DNA of 30,233 bases from JABMRP01 sp964444795 (GCA_964444795.1 CAYUIQ010000090.1:1-30233), one strand, 5' to 3'; positions 1 to 9,243 are shown, counted from the first letter of the stretch. The notes: a model not told the origin generated them from the letters alone. Numbers and translations: made by a program.

Positions 1-53
1 AGAGCATCGTCGCCGAGATCCGCCGCGCCCACAAGATGCCGACTGACGAATAG
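1..53 (+). CDS. C-terminal tail of a plus-strand gene entering from the left (partial)
   Basis: Reading from base 3, codons are open to a TAG at 51-53 and give the end of a protein, SIVAEIRRAHKMPTDE. The composition, a short amphipathic helix ending in acidic residues, looks like a genuine C-terminus. The gene would converge on the minus-strand gene that ends at 95. Only 16 residues are visible, so no family can be assigned and chance openness is possible. Confidence 0.4.
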   Translation, partial: SIVAEIRRAHKMPTDE

Positions 54-94
54 AATGTAGACCAGCGAACGAACCCGCCGATCTCGCCGACGCT

Positions 95-3000
95 TCATCG
101 CAACTTCTCGATGGCCGCGTCGAGCTCGGCACGAAGATCGCGAAAGCTTTGGTGGCCCTTCAGTTGCCGGTCACCGAGTTGAAACGCGCCGAGAATCTTG
201 GCCAGCAAGTCGTCGGCTGCCCCGGCGGCGGGCGTGCCGGCCTTCTGCTTTGCCAGGCGCGCCAAGGTGAGCATTCGCCGGTAGTCGTCGAGCCCTTCGC
301 GAAGTCGCTCGAAATGGACGGCGGAGATAAGTTCGCCGCCCGGACTGGAATTGCACCAGGCGTAGTCGTCCTCGCGGCAGTCCAGCGCGTAGTACGGGTC
401 ACCGGCCACGACGTTCCAATGCCACGAGAGGCGGAACTTCATGTCGAACTGCTTTGCCGCCTTGTACATGTAGACGCCGTAGGTCCAGCGATTTCCGCCG
501 TTGTAGAAAGCCCAGTCGCCGCCGGCCTTGTGCAACAGGTCCACCGACTCCTCGTCGTGGGCGTTCCAGTTGGCCAAGTGCAGCGTCTTTGACAGACCAA
601 AGTGTGGGTCGCCGGCGTCGGCGCCTCGAAACGAACTAGCCGCCGTGAACAGGGGTGGGCCTTGCGGGAATGCCCGGCGGTAGGCCGAGGCGTTCCGGGC
701 GCTTCGCGAAAGGTCCTCGCCGATCGGCTCGTCGCCGATGTTCCAATAGACGGGCAGCCAGCCGGCCTCGTCGGCGTGTTCCTGCACGGCATTGAACAGG
801 GCCTTGAGAAACTTGCTGTAGTCGTCAAAGCCGGCCGCGCGCATCGCTGCCTCGTCCTGATAGTACGTATTCAGCCCGGACAGGGCGCAGTAAGTGACCA
901 CGGGCAGCGTGAACCCGTTCTCGCGGAACATCTTCATCTGCGCATCGCCGGCCGAGAAGTCGATGTCCGGCACTCCGTCCTTGAAGCCCCTGTAAGTAAT
1001 CACCGGCAAGCCACTGGCCGTGGTGAAGCCGTACTCGCGCAACTTCTTCAGTGACGCAGCGGCCATGCCACGATTCCACTCGGCCGCCTCGTCGCCACTC
1101 CACGGCAGGTTGATCGTGTGTCCCCACGGTCCCGCCGGGACGTCGACCGGATCGAGCGTACCTTTGCGAACGGTGAACTCCAGCGGCACCGAGTGCGAGC
1201 CGCCGTGCTGGGTAACGATCCGCACGGCACCACGGTAAACGCCGGGCACGGCATCCTCGGGCACCTTCACCGTCAGCCAGAACCGCCGGGTAACATTTTC
1301 GGGCATGTCGACGGAACGATGCGGCACAATCAGCCTGGGGGAAATCGTGTAGACGCTTCCTTCCATGGTCACGCGTGAGACGCGGTACTGGACATAGCCG
1401 ACATCGACCGGCAGCGAGGCCCGCCCGGGGCCCTGGAGAGGGCCCGCCGCGAGCGTCGTTTTCCCCAGATGCGACAACGGAAGCACGGAGATCGTCACCG
1501 GCTCGCTTTCCCCGGCGAAGGCCGACCCCGACACTTGCTGTACGCGTTCGCCGGGCAGGGGCCGGTCGTTGTAGTAAACGTCGCTCATCCAATCGCGCGA
1601 GAAGACGAGGAACCCCCGATCTCGCTCGCCAGGGCTCGGTTCGGGAGACTCGCCGGACGGCCGGTGCAGGATCCGCTTGAAGTAGTTGTCGAAGTGGAAC
1701 CGTCGTCGGGCCTTGACGAATTCGAGGAAGCGTTCGCCCTCATCTCGCTTCGTGTCCGGGTAGACGATGATCGCCGATACGCAACAGCCCCAGTTCTCAC
1801 CTTGGAAGTCGATGTTAAGCTGCCCGTCCTTCACTTCGACATCATATCGCTTTTCGTTGAAGTAGGGCACCTGGTACTTGTCGAACGTGTTTTCGGTGGG
1901 CAAGTCCTCGAAGTCCCAGAACCGGTAGTAGCGCCGCTTGAACGCATCCAGGTCCATGGTGTCGACGTACTCCGCGCCTTCGAGCACCAGCGCTCGCCGG
2001 CGGTAGCGTTGATATTCGCCCCAGAACCCCGACGGCGAGTCCATGTTGACGAAGACGCGATACTTGCCGTTGGGCACGTCGATGGCCAGCCCGCCGCCCT
2101 CGATGCAGATGAAGTCCTGATAGAGCGGATCGGGCTGCAAGGCGTCGAAGGAGCGCCAGAACCGAGCGTCTTTCCAGCCGTAGCCTCGGCCTTTGCCGTA
2201 GCGCTTGCTGACGTCCAGCGGCGTGAACCCCTCCATCACCGGCGCGGAACCGGGGCCGGCGTCGAAGGCCCACAGCCCGTCGAAGAGCATCCCGGATGTT
2301 TCCGTATCGCGTACCAGACGAACGTTGTCGACAAACAGCGGCGACTCGGGCTCCTCGCCGACGGAAAACACCATTCGCGTGATGCTGCTGGTGATCAGCG
2401 GCCGACCCGGACGGGATTTCTCGCCGACGTAAAGCGCCGTTGGAATGATCAGCGTGCTCGAGCCGGGCGGGACAATGGTCGTGTAGTTCACACGGGTCCA
2501 GTAATCGCGCGTGGCCGTGTCGCGGACCTCGAAGTAGAGCTGTAGCGGGTTCTTCGCGTCGGTGTGGACGTCGGCCTTGACGTAGTCGTAGCCGGACCAG
2601 TCCTGCGCCGCTTCCATCGAGACGTAGCTCTTGTCGATCCGCAAGGCCATCCTGCCGTCCGTGGCGTGCTCGTCGACGATGACACCGCCGCCAAACGGGT
2701 TCTTGTCCTCGAAGGAAGTGATAAGCCGGATCGGCTCGCCGACGACCTCGGCCTTCTTCGTTTCCAGCGTCGAGCCACATGCGTAGCAGCGACCCCAGGA
2801 CGGCATGTTGCGGTAGCCGCACTCGATGCAACGGACGGCCTCGTCGTCCAGTTCACCGGGTGGCGCGATCGGCTTCTCCTCTTGGCCGAGAACCGGTTCG
2901 GCGGTCAGCGGTACATCTTGGCCGACACGCTCGACGGCCACATCATCCACCCACAGGTAGCCGGGCGCCATCAGCCCGAAGCTCGGGTGAGAGAAGTCAC

Positions 3001-3442
3001 GTTTCTCCGTCACGTCGCCGACATAGGTTAGCTGCGCCCAGCCGAACGTACCGTTCTTTTTCAGCGGCATGTACTTGCCGGCGAACATGAACTCGGTGGT
3101 CTGGTTCCAGGCGCCGGTGCCGATGTCCAGGCCGCGGAGATAGGCCGTGATTCGATACCGGCCGGGTTCGAGTATCAGCTTGTCGGAGCATGCGCGGATC
3201 TTCGGGTTGGCGCCGGCGACCATCAGCAGTGAGTGCTTGCCGGTCCGGGCAATCCGGGAGACGCGAAACTCGCACTGCCCCTCATGGATCCAACCCGACC
3301 ATTTCGCAAACACGTGGCCCCAGCGATCCTTCTCCTTGGGCTCCTCGAACGACGGGTCGGGGACCAGGTTCTCACCAGCGCCTGCAACCGCGGCAGCAAC
3401 GAGCACCAACGCGATGGCAATCCGAAAGGGTTGGAGACTCAT
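95..3442 (-). CDS. Exported multidomain GH123/DUF4091-like protein with internal zinc ribbon
   Basis: A 1115-residue protein with a signal peptide (hydrophobic stretch about residues 6-22). The ATG at 3442 is preceded by AGGAAG. Visible domains: a CBM4/9-like jelly roll (about 25-175, starting NLVPDPSFEEP); a linker holding a CxxC-x10-CxxC zinc ribbon (C205, C208, C219, C222); a second galactose-binding-like domain (about 238-380); a malectin/CBM35-like region (about 385-600); a beta-sandwich; and a C-terminal TIM-barrel region. The barrel carries IGDEP with D904-E905, resembling the catalytic Asp-Glu pair of GH123 N-acetylgalactosaminidases. The ending LREGLDDYRRMLTL is typical of DUF4091. 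Inferred role: hydrolysis of an extracellular amino-sugar or other polysaccharide. It is the second gene of a minus-strand pair, 63 bases after the beta-helix gene. A secreted CxxC zinc ribbon is unusual. The GH123 link is at superfamily level only. Confidence 0.8.
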   Translation of the reverse strand: MSLQPFRIAIALVLVAAAVAGAGENLVPDPSFEEPKEKDRWGHVFAKWSGWIHEGQCEFRVSRIARTGKHSLLMVAGANPKIRACSDKLILEPGRYRITAYLRGLDIGTGAWNQTTEFMFAGKYMPLKKNGTFGWAQLTYVGDVTEKRDFSHPSFGLMAPGYLWVDDVAVERVGQDVPLTAEPVLGQEEKPIAPPGELDDEAVRCIECGYRNMPSWGRCYACGSTLETKKAEVVGEPIRLITSFEDKNPFGGGVIVDEHATDGRMALRIDKSYVSMEAAQDWSGYDYVKADVHTDAKNPLQLYFEVRDTATRDYWTRVNYTTIVPPGSSTLIIPTALYVGEKSRPGRPLITSSITRMVFSVGEEPESPLFVDNVRLVRDTETSGMLFDGLWAFDAGPGSAPVMEGFTPLDVSKRYGKGRGYGWKDARFWRSFDALQPDPLYQDFICIEGGGLAIDVPNGKYRVFVNMDSPSGFWGEYQRYRRRALVLEGAEYVDTMDLDAFKRRYYRFWDFEDLPTENTFDKYQVPYFNEKRYDVEVKDGQLNIDFQGENWGCCVSAIIVYPDTKRDEGERFLEFVKARRRFHFDNYFKRILHRPSGESPEPSPGERDRGFLVFSRDWMSDVYYNDRPLPGERVQQVSGSAFAGESEPVTISVLPLSHLGKTTLAAGPLQGPGRASLPVDVGYVQYRVSRVTMEGSVYTISPRLIVPHRSVDMPENVTRRFWLTVKVPEDAVPGVYRGAVRIVTQHGGSHSVPLEFTVRKGTLDPVDVPAGPWGHTINLPWSGDEAAEWNRGMAAASLKKLREYGFTTASGLPVITYRGFKDGVPDIDFSAGDAQMKMFRENGFTLPVVTYCALSGLNTYYQDEAAMRAAGFDDYSKFLKALFNAVQEHADEAGWLPVYWNIGDEPIGEDLSRSARNASAYRRAFPQGPPLFTAASSFRGADAGDPHFGLSKTLHLANWNAHDEESVDLLHKAGGDWAFYNGGNRWTYGVYMYKAAKQFDMKFRLSWHWNVVAGDPYYALDCREDDYAWCNSSPGGELISAVHFERLREGLDDYRRMLTLARLAKQKAGTPAAGAADDLLAKILGAFQLGDRQLKGHQSFRDLRAELDAAIEKLR

Positions 3443-3505
3443 GAGTGTATCTTCCTGCTTGTTGAAGGGCGTGTGAATTCTCGCCGGTTCGTGCCTACTG
3501 GAGGT

Positions 3506-5257
3506 TCACTCGGGCCAAGCGGTTCGCGAACTGCCCGCGGCGCGTGGCTCGGGGAATATCTTCTTCAGATCATCCGGAAGCTGCCCGCCGACGTTCAGGC
3601 CGTCGCAGGGCACCAACCGGAATCCGGTTCCGAGCCGCTGGGCGGTCACCGGCAGGAGCCGGGAATGTCGATCTTCTCCAAAGCGTTCCCGCCACTGGGC
3701 CAGTGTGTTGCCGACGTTCCACGAGTGGCGCATTGACGGCGTCCAAGGCGAGGTCGAAAACACGTTGTAGTCGGAGTGGTTGCCGGTAACCGTGCGCTGG
3801 GGCGACTCGTCGGCGCCCATGTACAGGGTCAGGTCGGCGCCCCGTGCGAAACCATCGGCGGCCAATCGATTGGCGAGGAACAGGTTGCCCACTACGTGAA
3901 CGTCTTCCAGCGGCCAGTCCGCGCCGCGGGGCATGCAGACGATTCCGCCGTGGTTGAAGGCTACCGTGTTGTGGACCACCCAGGTTTTTTGCGAACCGGA
4001 AATATAGATTCCCCGACCGCGGTTGGCGTAGACCAGATTGTCGGCAATGACGCCGCCGCCCTTGTTGATCTCGAAGAAGATCCCCGAGCCATCGTTGTGA
4101 TGGGAGACGTTACCCACGATCCGGATGTCGGCATTATCGCAGTCGAACCAGATGCCGTCGGAGTTGACGTTGTACGCAACTTCACAGTCGCGGACGGTGC
4201 ATCGCACGTTGCCCGGAATACACTTCATGCCGCCGGCGTGCCAGCCAGGATGAAATCGTCGATAGTTGTTCGCCAGCAAGGTACATCGCTCGACGAGGCA
4301 GTCTTCGCACTGGCCCATCCCCAGGCCGGTGTTTCCGTTGTAGGAAAGGTCGCACTCGCGGATCGTGCAATCCTTGGACCGCCCCAGCCCCAAGCCGCAG
4401 AAATCGGCCTGATAAATACGGCAGCGATCGAACGTCACACGCTGGCAGTTGCCAAAAGAGACCATGGGCCACTGCCCGCCGGGCTGGCGGTTATGTCGTA
4501 TCTCCAGACCGCGGAAGACGAGGTCGTGCAGTTTGTCCCCGCCCAGAACGAACCCTCGAACGCCCACCTCGATCACGTGCCAGCCCGGTTCGCCGGCCAT
4601 CTTCACGTACAAGGTCTGCGTCGTCGCGTCGAAGAAGAACGAATCCTGGATCAAGTCGGCAAGACCGCGCCCGACGGTGGTCAGCTTGAGGTAGGGTTCG
4701 TTGGGATAGATCGGATCGGGGCCGATTCGCTGCAGCGGACGCGTTTCGTCGACGAAGACCTGGGAAACCCAACGCCGCGACTTGTCGCGATAGGCGCCCT
4801 CGAACCGGGGATCGACGAAGAACTCTTCGCCCAACTCGATCTTCCAGACGTCGGTGAAGGCGTTTGGATAGGGCTCCTCGACGTCACTCTGCCCAGCGAC
4901 CCGGGTCCACGTACCACGAACGGGTTCCGAGCCTTTAAGCACGACCCGCGCACCGGAGGCCGTGGTGAACGTGATCGGATGGCCCGGTTCACCCGAGACC
5001 TTCACCTCCACATGCTCTCGATACATGCCGGACCGGATGACCACGGTATCGCCCGGGCGAAGTTCCTCGGCGCCGGCCGCACGCGACACGGTCTTCCAGG
5101 GGGCCTTGGCCGTGCCGGGATGATCGTCCGACGCCTCGGGCGACTGGCCGTCGACGTAGTACGTGGCTCCCGGAGCCGGCACGGCGAGTGCGCCGAGTGT
5201 CAGAAGCGCCGAGAACATCCAACAAGTGCGTTGCATCCACTGCGAGCCGGCGAGCAT
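3506..5257 (-). CDS. Exported right-handed parallel beta-helix protein (pectate-lyase-like)
   Basis: A 583-residue protein. I chose the ATG at 5257 because a perfect AAGGAG lies 7 bases upstream; an in-frame ATG at 5278 would add 7 residues. A signal peptide (about 1-31) is followed by TYYVDGQSPEASDDHPGT and PWKTVSRAA, the N-cap typical of DUF1565/pectate-lyase-like beta-helix proteins, and then by LRPGDTVVIRSGMYRE. From about residue 270 to 480 there are successive beta-helix turns with the pattern DGIWFDCDNADIRIVGN, SGIFFEINKGGGVIADN, RGIYISGSQKTWVVHN. Such proteins are usually polysaccharide lyases or hydrolases acting outside the cytoplasm. No catalytic triad can be assigned by eye. It is the first gene of a minus-strand pair with the GH123-like gene and faces gene 5552 divergently. 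Confidence 0.85.
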   Translation of the reverse strand: MLAGSQWMQRTCWMFSALLTLGALAVPAPGATYYVDGQSPEASDDHPGTAKAPWKTVSRAAGAEELRPGDTVVIRSGMYREHVEVKVSGEPGHPITFTTASGARVVLKGSEPVRGTWTRVAGQSDVEEPYPNAFTDVWKIELGEEFFVDPRFEGAYRDKSRRWVSQVFVDETRPLQRIGPDPIYPNEPYLKLTTVGRGLADLIQDSFFFDATTQTLYVKMAGEPGWHVIEVGVRGFVLGGDKLHDLVFRGLEIRHNRQPGGQWPMVSFGNCQRVTFDRCRIYQADFCGLGLGRSKDCTIRECDLSYNGNTGLGMGQCEDCLVERCTLLANNYRRFHPGWHAGGMKCIPGNVRCTVRDCEVAYNVNSDGIWFDCDNADIRIVGNVSHHNDGSGIFFEINKGGGVIADNLVYANRGRGIYISGSQKTWVVHNTVAFNHGGIVCMPRGADWPLEDVHVVGNLFLANRLAADGFARGADLTLYMGADESPQRTVTGNHSDYNVFSTSPWTPSMRHSWNVGNTLAQWRERFGEDRHSRLLPVTAQRLGTGFRLVPCDGLNVGGQLPDDLKKIFPEPRAAGSSRTAWPE

Positions 5258-5314
5258 CGAAGGTCTCCTTGAGGGCATTACTTGCCGAGGCCACTCTGAA
5301 ACGGGTACACGGGC

Positions 5315-5343
5315 ATTATAGCTCTTGGCGGCGACAACGGTTT
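5315..5343 (-). promoter_or_regulatory. Candidate sigma70-like promoter for the beta-helix operon
   Basis: On the minus strand a perfect TATAAT (plus coordinates 5315-5320) lies about 58 bases before the ATG at 5257. The -35 at 17-base spacing (AAACCG, 5338-5343) is poor, so the call rests mainly on the -10. Confidence 0.3.
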
Positions 5344-5415
5344 GATCCGGACGCTTTGAAGCGGAGCTTGAGTTGATGAAAGAAGTGGAGTTGAACCACT
5401 TGGATATCTTCGTCG

Positions 5416-5443
5416 ATTCTAGCGCGGATTACCAGTTCCACAA
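5416..5443 (-). promoter_or_regulatory. Second weak promoter candidate, TTGTGG-N16-TAGAAT
   Basis: A minus-strand TTGTGG (5438-5443) and TAGAAT (5416-5421) are separated by 16 bases in the divergent gap 5258-5551. The -10 is identical to the one proposed upstream of the DUF4838 gene. The rest of this 294-base gap holds no convincing gene; it must also drive the plus-strand operon, for which only a weak TAGGAT (5507-5512) is visible. Confidence 0.22.
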
Positions 5444-5551
5444 GTCCCGGGGGCCGTTCGGCGTGGATCTTTCGGCGTAAGCACTGCACCGGGGCAAGAA
5501 AACTGATAGGATAACGAGCGATCCATTCGACCCACGCAGGACGGCAGAACC

Positions 5552-7216
5552 ATGACGAAACGATCTCAATCACCGATCGCGTTGATCACGCTGTATTTCC
5601 TCTTTCCGCCAGTATATCCGCTGGTAACCTCAGTAACCGAAGCCTGTGCCCAAGAGTCCCACGCGGAGGCTCCGCAAGCCTCGTCACCGATCCGTGCGGC
5701 GGAGTACGATGCCGCGCTGGTCGGTATGAGCGTGCCCGACAAGGTCAGGGCTGGGGAGGTTTTCTCAGCCACGATCTCCATGCGGAACACGGGGACCAAG
5801 GCGTGGGGAGGATGGCCCATTCGCCTGCGCTCGGTCAACCCGCAAAACAACCTGTCCTGGGGAACGAATTACATCCTTATCGCCCAGGGTACGTCGGTTG
5901 GGCCGGGAGAAGAGTATACCTTTCGGTCCAACCTCAGGGCGCCGGCCAATCCCGGCGAGATCAACTTCCAGTGGCAGGTCTGCAAAGACGGAACAACGTG
6001 GCTCGGAGAGACCACGCCCGGCAGAATCGTCGAAGTGGTCGCCCGGCCGGCCGAAGCAGGTGCGGCAATCGCGCCGGCCACGCGGACTTCCCAGGGCAAG
6101 AGAGTCCTGGCTTTCGATGATTTCGAGTACCTTGGAACCTTCAAGGCACCTAAAACTGTCGGGGATGCGCGGGGTGCGTTCTCGGAAAGCGGCCTGGCGC
6201 TGCGCCCGATGGCCGACGGACGCGATCGGCTACTCATGAATTACACGCATCCGATCCAGGTGCTGTTCGAGATCGAGATCCCCGACCTGGTCAAAGTCGA
6301 CGGCGGCGAGCACGCCGGTCTGGAGACGGCGGAGGTCAAGAAGATCTGGGGGCCGCTGAAAGTCGTGAAGCCCGGCGAGCAGGCCGTCGGTCCCAACGGA
6401 GGCTTCACGTGGATAGAGGAGACACGGACCCTTTACTGGACTACGTATCACGGCTACAAGACCGGCGACGCGCCGCCTGTGTTGGGTGCGACTGCGTTGT
6501 CCGACGACGGCCAGGTGACCCACCGCGGGCCATGGTACATCGCGGCGCCAGGCGGGCTGTACAAGTCGTACTGGGGCGGCGTGCTTGCCCTGCCCGAGAC
6601 TTTCGCCGACAGGTACACCGACGGGAAGCGTCTGGCGCTCGGCTTTGGTGGATACTACAGCATCTGCGGCTCCGCCAGCCGTGGCCCGGCGCTGGGCACG
6701 ATTCCCCATCCGGATCCGAAACAGACATCCCTGCCCGTCACCGCGTTGCTTTACCACCCTCACGATTCGCCCTCGCCGCGCGACGGCAACTACTTCAACG
6801 CCAACTGTGGCTTCTGGAGCGATCGGCCTCAGGGCCCCGCCAAGGGGACCTGGACCTACGACGACTGGTGCCGGGCCGGAGCGTTCATTGACACACCGGC
6901 TGGGCACGGCTACGTGGCCTTCGTCCGCCTGGGCACGGGCCGCTTGGGATACGACTTCGGGGCCATCACCAGCGCGGGCACTTCGCAATACTGGTACTTC
7001 TACGACCCAAAGGAACTCGGCGAAGCCGCCCGCGGCCGGAAGCAGCCTTGGCAGATCGCTCCCAGTTCAACAACGCGGGTCAACTACCCGCTCGGCCGCA
7101 CGGTGACCGGCGCCTGTTTCGATGCCCGGACCCGCCGGCTGTTCCTGTGCGTGACCTGGGCCTATCCCGAAGGCAAAGAAAGTTACCCCGTCGTCCACGT
7201 ATACCGGGTACGATAA
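5552..7216 (+). CDS. Exported protein with N-terminal NBR1-Ig-like domain; C-terminal part unrecognised
   Basis: A 554-residue protein starting at ATG 5552 with only a weak ribosome-binding site. The N-terminus has a hydrophobic export signal (about 8-33). Residues about 50-160 form an Ig-like domain of the NBR1 type, with the motifs MSVPDKVRAGEVF, MRNTGTKAWGG and LRAPANPGEINFQWQ, the hallmarks of the central Ig-like domain of NBR1 that recurs in secreted bacterial enzymes. The remaining 390 residues, beginning FDDFEYLGTFKAPK, are rich in Gly, Trp and Tyr with repeated beta-strand patterns and could be a propeller or sialidase-like fold. I do not recognise a family or catalytic motif. It is the first gene of a plus-strand array, 32 bases before the GH99-like gene, suggesting work on the same extracellular substrate. 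Confidence 0.8.
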   Translation: MTKRSQSPIALITLYFLFPPVYPLVTSVTEACAQESHAEAPQASSPIRAAEYDAALVGMSVPDKVRAGEVFSATISMRNTGTKAWGGWPIRLRSVNPQNNLSWGTNYILIAQGTSVGPGEEYTFRSNLRAPANPGEINFQWQVCKDGTTWLGETTPGRIVEVVARPAEAGAAIAPATRTSQGKRVLAFDDFEYLGTFKAPKTVGDARGAFSESGLALRPMADGRDRLLMNYTHPIQVLFEIEIPDLVKVDGGEHAGLETAEVKKIWGPLKVVKPGEQAVGPNGGFTWIEETRTLYWTTYHGYKTGDAPPVLGATALSDDGQVTHRGPWYIAAPGGLYKSYWGGVLALPETFADRYTDGKRLALGFGGYYSICGSASRGPALGTIPHPDPKQTSLPVTALLYHPHDSPSPRDGNYFNANCGFWSDRPQGPAKGTWTYDDWCRAGAFIDTPAGHGYVAFVRLGTGRLGYDFGAITSAGTSQYWYFYDPKELGEAARGRKQPWQIAPSSTTRVNYPLGRTVTGACFDARTRRLFLCVTWAYPEGKESYPVVHVYRVR

Positions 7217-7248
7217 GAGCGAGTGGCGCGGGAGAGGAGGAAACCGGC

Positions 7249-9153
7249 ATGATTCAGAGATACACGCTTTTCGTCTGCATGTTCAGTTGCGCGGCGTTTG
7301 CGGGAGTTGCTCATCTAGCTTCGCCGGCGGAGTCGGGGCCGGAAGATCAAGCCGGCGGTGGCAAGCCAGCGTACATCCCCGAGCCCGCACCGGTGCCGAC
7401 GCCCATCCTGATCGGCGCTCATCACTGCCCGTTATGGGAAGCTGACAAGCCGCAGATGTGGGCCAACGTACTCAAACACCCCAAACGAACGCCCGCTCTG
7501 GGGTTTTACTCGCAAGAGAACCCGGAGGTGGCCGATTGGGAAACGAAATGGGCGGTCGAACACGGCATTTCGTTCTTTATCTACCGCTGGTATCGAACCA
7601 GCCAGGGCGAGCCGGTGAAGATGCGTTTCGGTTCCGCCATTCACGACGCGCTGCTGAAATCGAAGTTTGTCGACAAGATGAAGTTCACCATCATGTGGGA
7701 GAATCAGGTTCGAGGCACGTCCGGTGTGGCGGACGAACGCGACTTGATGGAAAACCTGTTGCCGTTCTGGATCGACAATTACTTCCGCCATCCCAGCTAC
7801 GTGAAGATCGACAACAAGCCGCTGTTGTTCATCTACCGCCCCGAGTTTCTGATCCAGGACCTGGGTGGAGTGGAGAATGTGACGAGGGCGCTTGACCGGA
7901 TGCGGCAGGCCTGCCGGGATGCGGGCTTCGATGGCTTGTACCTCCTTGGCGAGTACCGCGGTCTGAACCCGAATCACCTGAAGCTCATGAAGCAATTGGG
8001 CCTCGACTATACATTCGCTTACTGCTGGGGTGTCCCGAATAATCCCACACCCGAGCAAGCGATCCAGGCCCAGATGCAATCCATCCGCAAAACGCAGCAG
8101 TTGGGCATCTTGCCGCAGATCGTCACCGTGTCGCAGGGTTGGAGTGGCTGGCGCGACGAAGGGAGTATTTGGAAAATCCCACCGTCGCAGTACGAATCTT
8201 TGCTGCGGCAGGCCAAAGCGTTCACCGGCACACTTCCCGCCGACGAATTGGGAAGTCGGATGTTACTGCTGGACAACTGGAACGAATGGGGCGAAGGTCA
8301 CTATATCGCACCCCATCGGGAATTCGGCTTTGGATACTTGGACGCGGTCCGCAAAGTGTTCTCCACAGCCGTGGAACCGCACCGAGATCTCTTACCGGAA
8401 GACATCGGCTTGGGCCCGTACGATACGGCATACCAAAGCCACCAGCAGCGCCAGGAGCAGTTGCGTCGGCTGGTCTCCGAGAAACGGCTCAAGGCGGGCG
8501 CTCCGGATGAGGGTCTTATCGGCTGGTGGGCGTTTGACGAACCGTCGGACTGCCCGGTCGCGCTCGACTACTCGGGCAACCGTTTGGGCGGGCAACTCCG
8601 CGACGCGACCAGAACCGAGGGTATCGACGGAAACGCCCTGGTGTGCCGAGGCGGCTGCGTCGTGGTTGAGAACCATGCTTCCCTCTCACCCACTTCGGCA
8701 TTAACTATCGCCTGCTGGATCAAGACCGACACGGCCGGGCAAGACAACAAGTGGATTGTCAATCGCATCTTCGCTGGCGGTACATCCACCGGCTATCGCC
8801 TGGGCCTGCTGGACGGCAAACCGTGTTTCGAGGTGCCGGTGACGGATTGGAGTCACCATCTCAAGGCGAATGAAGCTCTGCCGACCGGCAGGTGGGTACA
8901 CGTGGCGGGAACGTTCGACGGGCGGACCATGAGAATCTACGTCGACGGGCAGCAGCACGGGACGATGGACCGCCCGGGAAAGATCCGACCCAACAACTTT
9001 CACCTCTGTCTTGGCACGTACGAAGCGAATCATACGGCCCACTTCAAAGGGCTTCTGGACGAAGTCAAGCTGTACGCCCGGGCTCTGACCGCGGACGAGG
9101 TCTTCGAACGGAAGAAGACGCCCTCCGTCAGGGACGAGAACCAACTCAAGTAA
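7249..9153 (+). CDS. Exported GH99/WbsX-like protein fused to a LamG (concanavalin-A-like) domain
   Basis: A 634-residue protein. The ATG at 7249 is preceded by GGAGAGGAGG and starts a signal peptide (MIQRYTLFVCMFSC...); an upstream in-frame extension overlaps the previous gene and is unlikely. The catalytic part begins ILIGAHHCPLWEADK and contains HGISFFIYRWYR and, near residue 342, DNWNEWGEGHYIAPHREFG. This is the signature of the WbsX family, whose members fold like GH99 endo-mannosidases or endo-mannanases. From about residue 420 a LamG-type domain starts at GLIGWWAFDEP, with the typical TIACWIKTD, WVHVAGTFDG, MRIYVDG and GLLDEVKLYARALTADE motifs. A secreted WbsX protein with a binding module is more likely a glycoside hydrolase than a glycosyltransferase; that is inference. 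Next gene: 90 bases downstream. Confidence 0.85.
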   Translation: MIQRYTLFVCMFSCAAFAGVAHLASPAESGPEDQAGGGKPAYIPEPAPVPTPILIGAHHCPLWEADKPQMWANVLKHPKRTPALGFYSQENPEVADWETKWAVEHGISFFIYRWYRTSQGEPVKMRFGSAIHDALLKSKFVDKMKFTIMWENQVRGTSGVADERDLMENLLPFWIDNYFRHPSYVKIDNKPLLFIYRPEFLIQDLGGVENVTRALDRMRQACRDAGFDGLYLLGEYRGLNPNHLKLMKQLGLDYTFAYCWGVPNNPTPEQAIQAQMQSIRKTQQLGILPQIVTVSQGWSGWRDEGSIWKIPPSQYESLLRQAKAFTGTLPADELGSRMLLLDNWNEWGEGHYIAPHREFGFGYLDAVRKVFSTAVEPHRDLLPEDIGLGPYDTAYQSHQQRQEQLRRLVSEKRLKAGAPDEGLIGWWAFDEPSDCPVALDYSGNRLGGQLRDATRTEGIDGNALVCRGGCVVVENHASLSPTSALTIACWIKTDTAGQDNKWIVNRIFAGGTSTGYRLGLLDGKPCFEVPVTDWSHHLKANEALPTGRWVHVAGTFDGRTMRIYVDGQQHGTMDRPGKIRPNNFHLCLGTYEANHTAHFKGLLDEVKLYARALTADEVFERKKTPSVRDENQLK

Positions 9154-9196
9154 TCGCTTATCCCACCTGCTGACGAGGTACGACAAGACATGCTTA

Positions 9197-9212
9197 TTCG
9201 GGAAATCCCGAA
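9197..9212 (+). other. Intergenic hairpin TTCGGG-AAAT-CCCGAA
   Basis: A perfect 6-base-pair stem with a 4-base loop lies in the 90-base gap between the GH99-like and propeller genes, 31 bases before the latter's start. No T-tract follows, so it is not a classic terminator. It could be an mRNA-processing or stability element. Confidence 0.35.
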
Positions 9213-9243
9213 ACGAACATTCCCAACAGAAGGAGCAACAGCG

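Noticed and set aside
1469..2545. Long plus-strand ORF of 358 residues
   Set aside because: It lies antisense to the GH123-like gene, has no family motifs, and is a GC-driven shadow of the real codons.
3776..5272. Plus-strand ORF of 498 residues
   Set aside because: Antisense shadow of the beta-helix gene, which has a signal peptide, a perfect ribosome-binding site and clear repeats.
5376..5480. 34-codon plus-strand ORF (MKEVELNHLDIFVDSS...) in the divergent gap, with an 85-residue minus-strand ORF across it
   Set aside because: No good ribosome-binding site, no recognisable family, and it overlaps likely promoter sequence; it could be a remnant but cannot be supported.
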